Shown: in pieces, positions 6,019 through 6,113 of the stretch
Position numbering within the stretch: the stretch's first letter is position 1
How the letters are laid out: each line of letters opens with the position of its first letter
Source of the DNA: Oscillibacter sp.
GTDB lineage: Bacteria > Bacillota > Clostridia > Oscillospirales > Oscillospiraceae
Direction: 5' to 3'
NCBI GenBank assembly: GCA_022796315.1
Contig: JAAWIL010000127.1
Location: 1-6,113 of the forward strand
Length of the DNA stretch: 6,113 bases
Program-made: the position numbers and the translations under genes
Notes under the pieces: generated by a model
What the model saw: only the letters and a program-made list of their open reading frames with translations
What the model was told of the DNA's origin: nothing
Databases searched by the model: none

Positions 6019-6113
6019 AGAGCCTGTTTAAAATCTCGACGTGTATGGATTGGCGAGTGGATTTTTTGCCCTGCAAGGCAAAAATCCGCAGGCATCCTGA
6101 CGGATGGCAAGGA
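6019..6113 (-). repeat. Right copy of 95-bp perfect inverted repeat, probable insertion-sequence end
   Basis: This is the exact reverse complement of 3-97. The tip begins GAGCCTGTTTAAAATCTC at 6020 and runs outward off the window end. TAA directly precedes the tip, consistent with a TNA target. It carries the same two overlapping hairpins in mirror order. The repeat may be longer than 95 bases, because the window ends inside it on this side. It separates lacI from whatever lies downstream. Confidence 0.8.

Noticed and set aside
1..6113. A circular molecule closed through matching ends.
   Set aside because: The end repeats are inverted, not direct, so they do not support circular closure.
1..6113. 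CRISPR array, tRNA, rRNA or a riboswitch.
   Set aside because: No evenly spaced direct repeats, cloverleaf-like sequence, rRNA-like stretch or recognisable aptamer was found by reading either strand.

Overview
This 6.1-kb stretch looks like chromosomal DNA of a GC-rich anaerobic Firmicute, most likely an Oscillospiraceae-like gut clostridium. That is inferred from a clostridial-type single-chain pyruvate:ferredoxin oxidoreductase, strong AGGAGG-type ribosome binding sites, sigma-A promoters with TG-extended -10 boxes, and very GC-rich codon use. The genus cannot be fixed from the sequence alone.

Layout. The window is bounded by a perfect 95-bp inverted repeat (3-97 and 6019-6113) that carries two overlapping hairpins. 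It looks like the same end of one insertion-sequence species facing inward from both sides. Next to the left copy is a broken group II intron reverse transcriptase/maturase (98-456), truncated at both ends and frameshifted. Positions 457-576 hold nothing I can name. The main gene is a complete nifJ/por on the minus strand (577-4155), with its own ribosome binding site, leader and promoter (4220-4248). An AT-richer spacer follows. It holds a small orphan zinc-ribbon gene on the minus strand (4375-4569) with its own promoter and a good intrinsic terminator. Divergent from it is a LacI-family repressor gene on the plus strand (4779-5798). Downstream of the repressor are two strong hairpins, then about 120 bases with no convincing gene, then the right copy of the repeat.

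How the genes relate. The oxidoreductase is a housekeeping enzyme of anaerobic pyruvate oxidation: pyruvate and CoA become acetyl-CoA and CO2, with electrons passed to ferredoxin. The zinc-ribbon gene has its own terminator, so nifJ is probably a single-gene transcript. LacI-type regulators usually sit beside the sugar operon they control. Here anything downstream is cut off by the repeat, so the regulator's target is unknown. A dyad and a direct repeat in the nifJ leader, and a small dyad in the lacI leader sharing the hexamer GCTCAA, are possible operators but remain speculative.

Novelty. No clearly new multi-gene system is visible. The points most worth following up are the flanking inverted repeats, which could be a composite-transposon-like or invertible arrangement or simply an assembly break at a multicopy element, and the possible operator in the nifJ leader.
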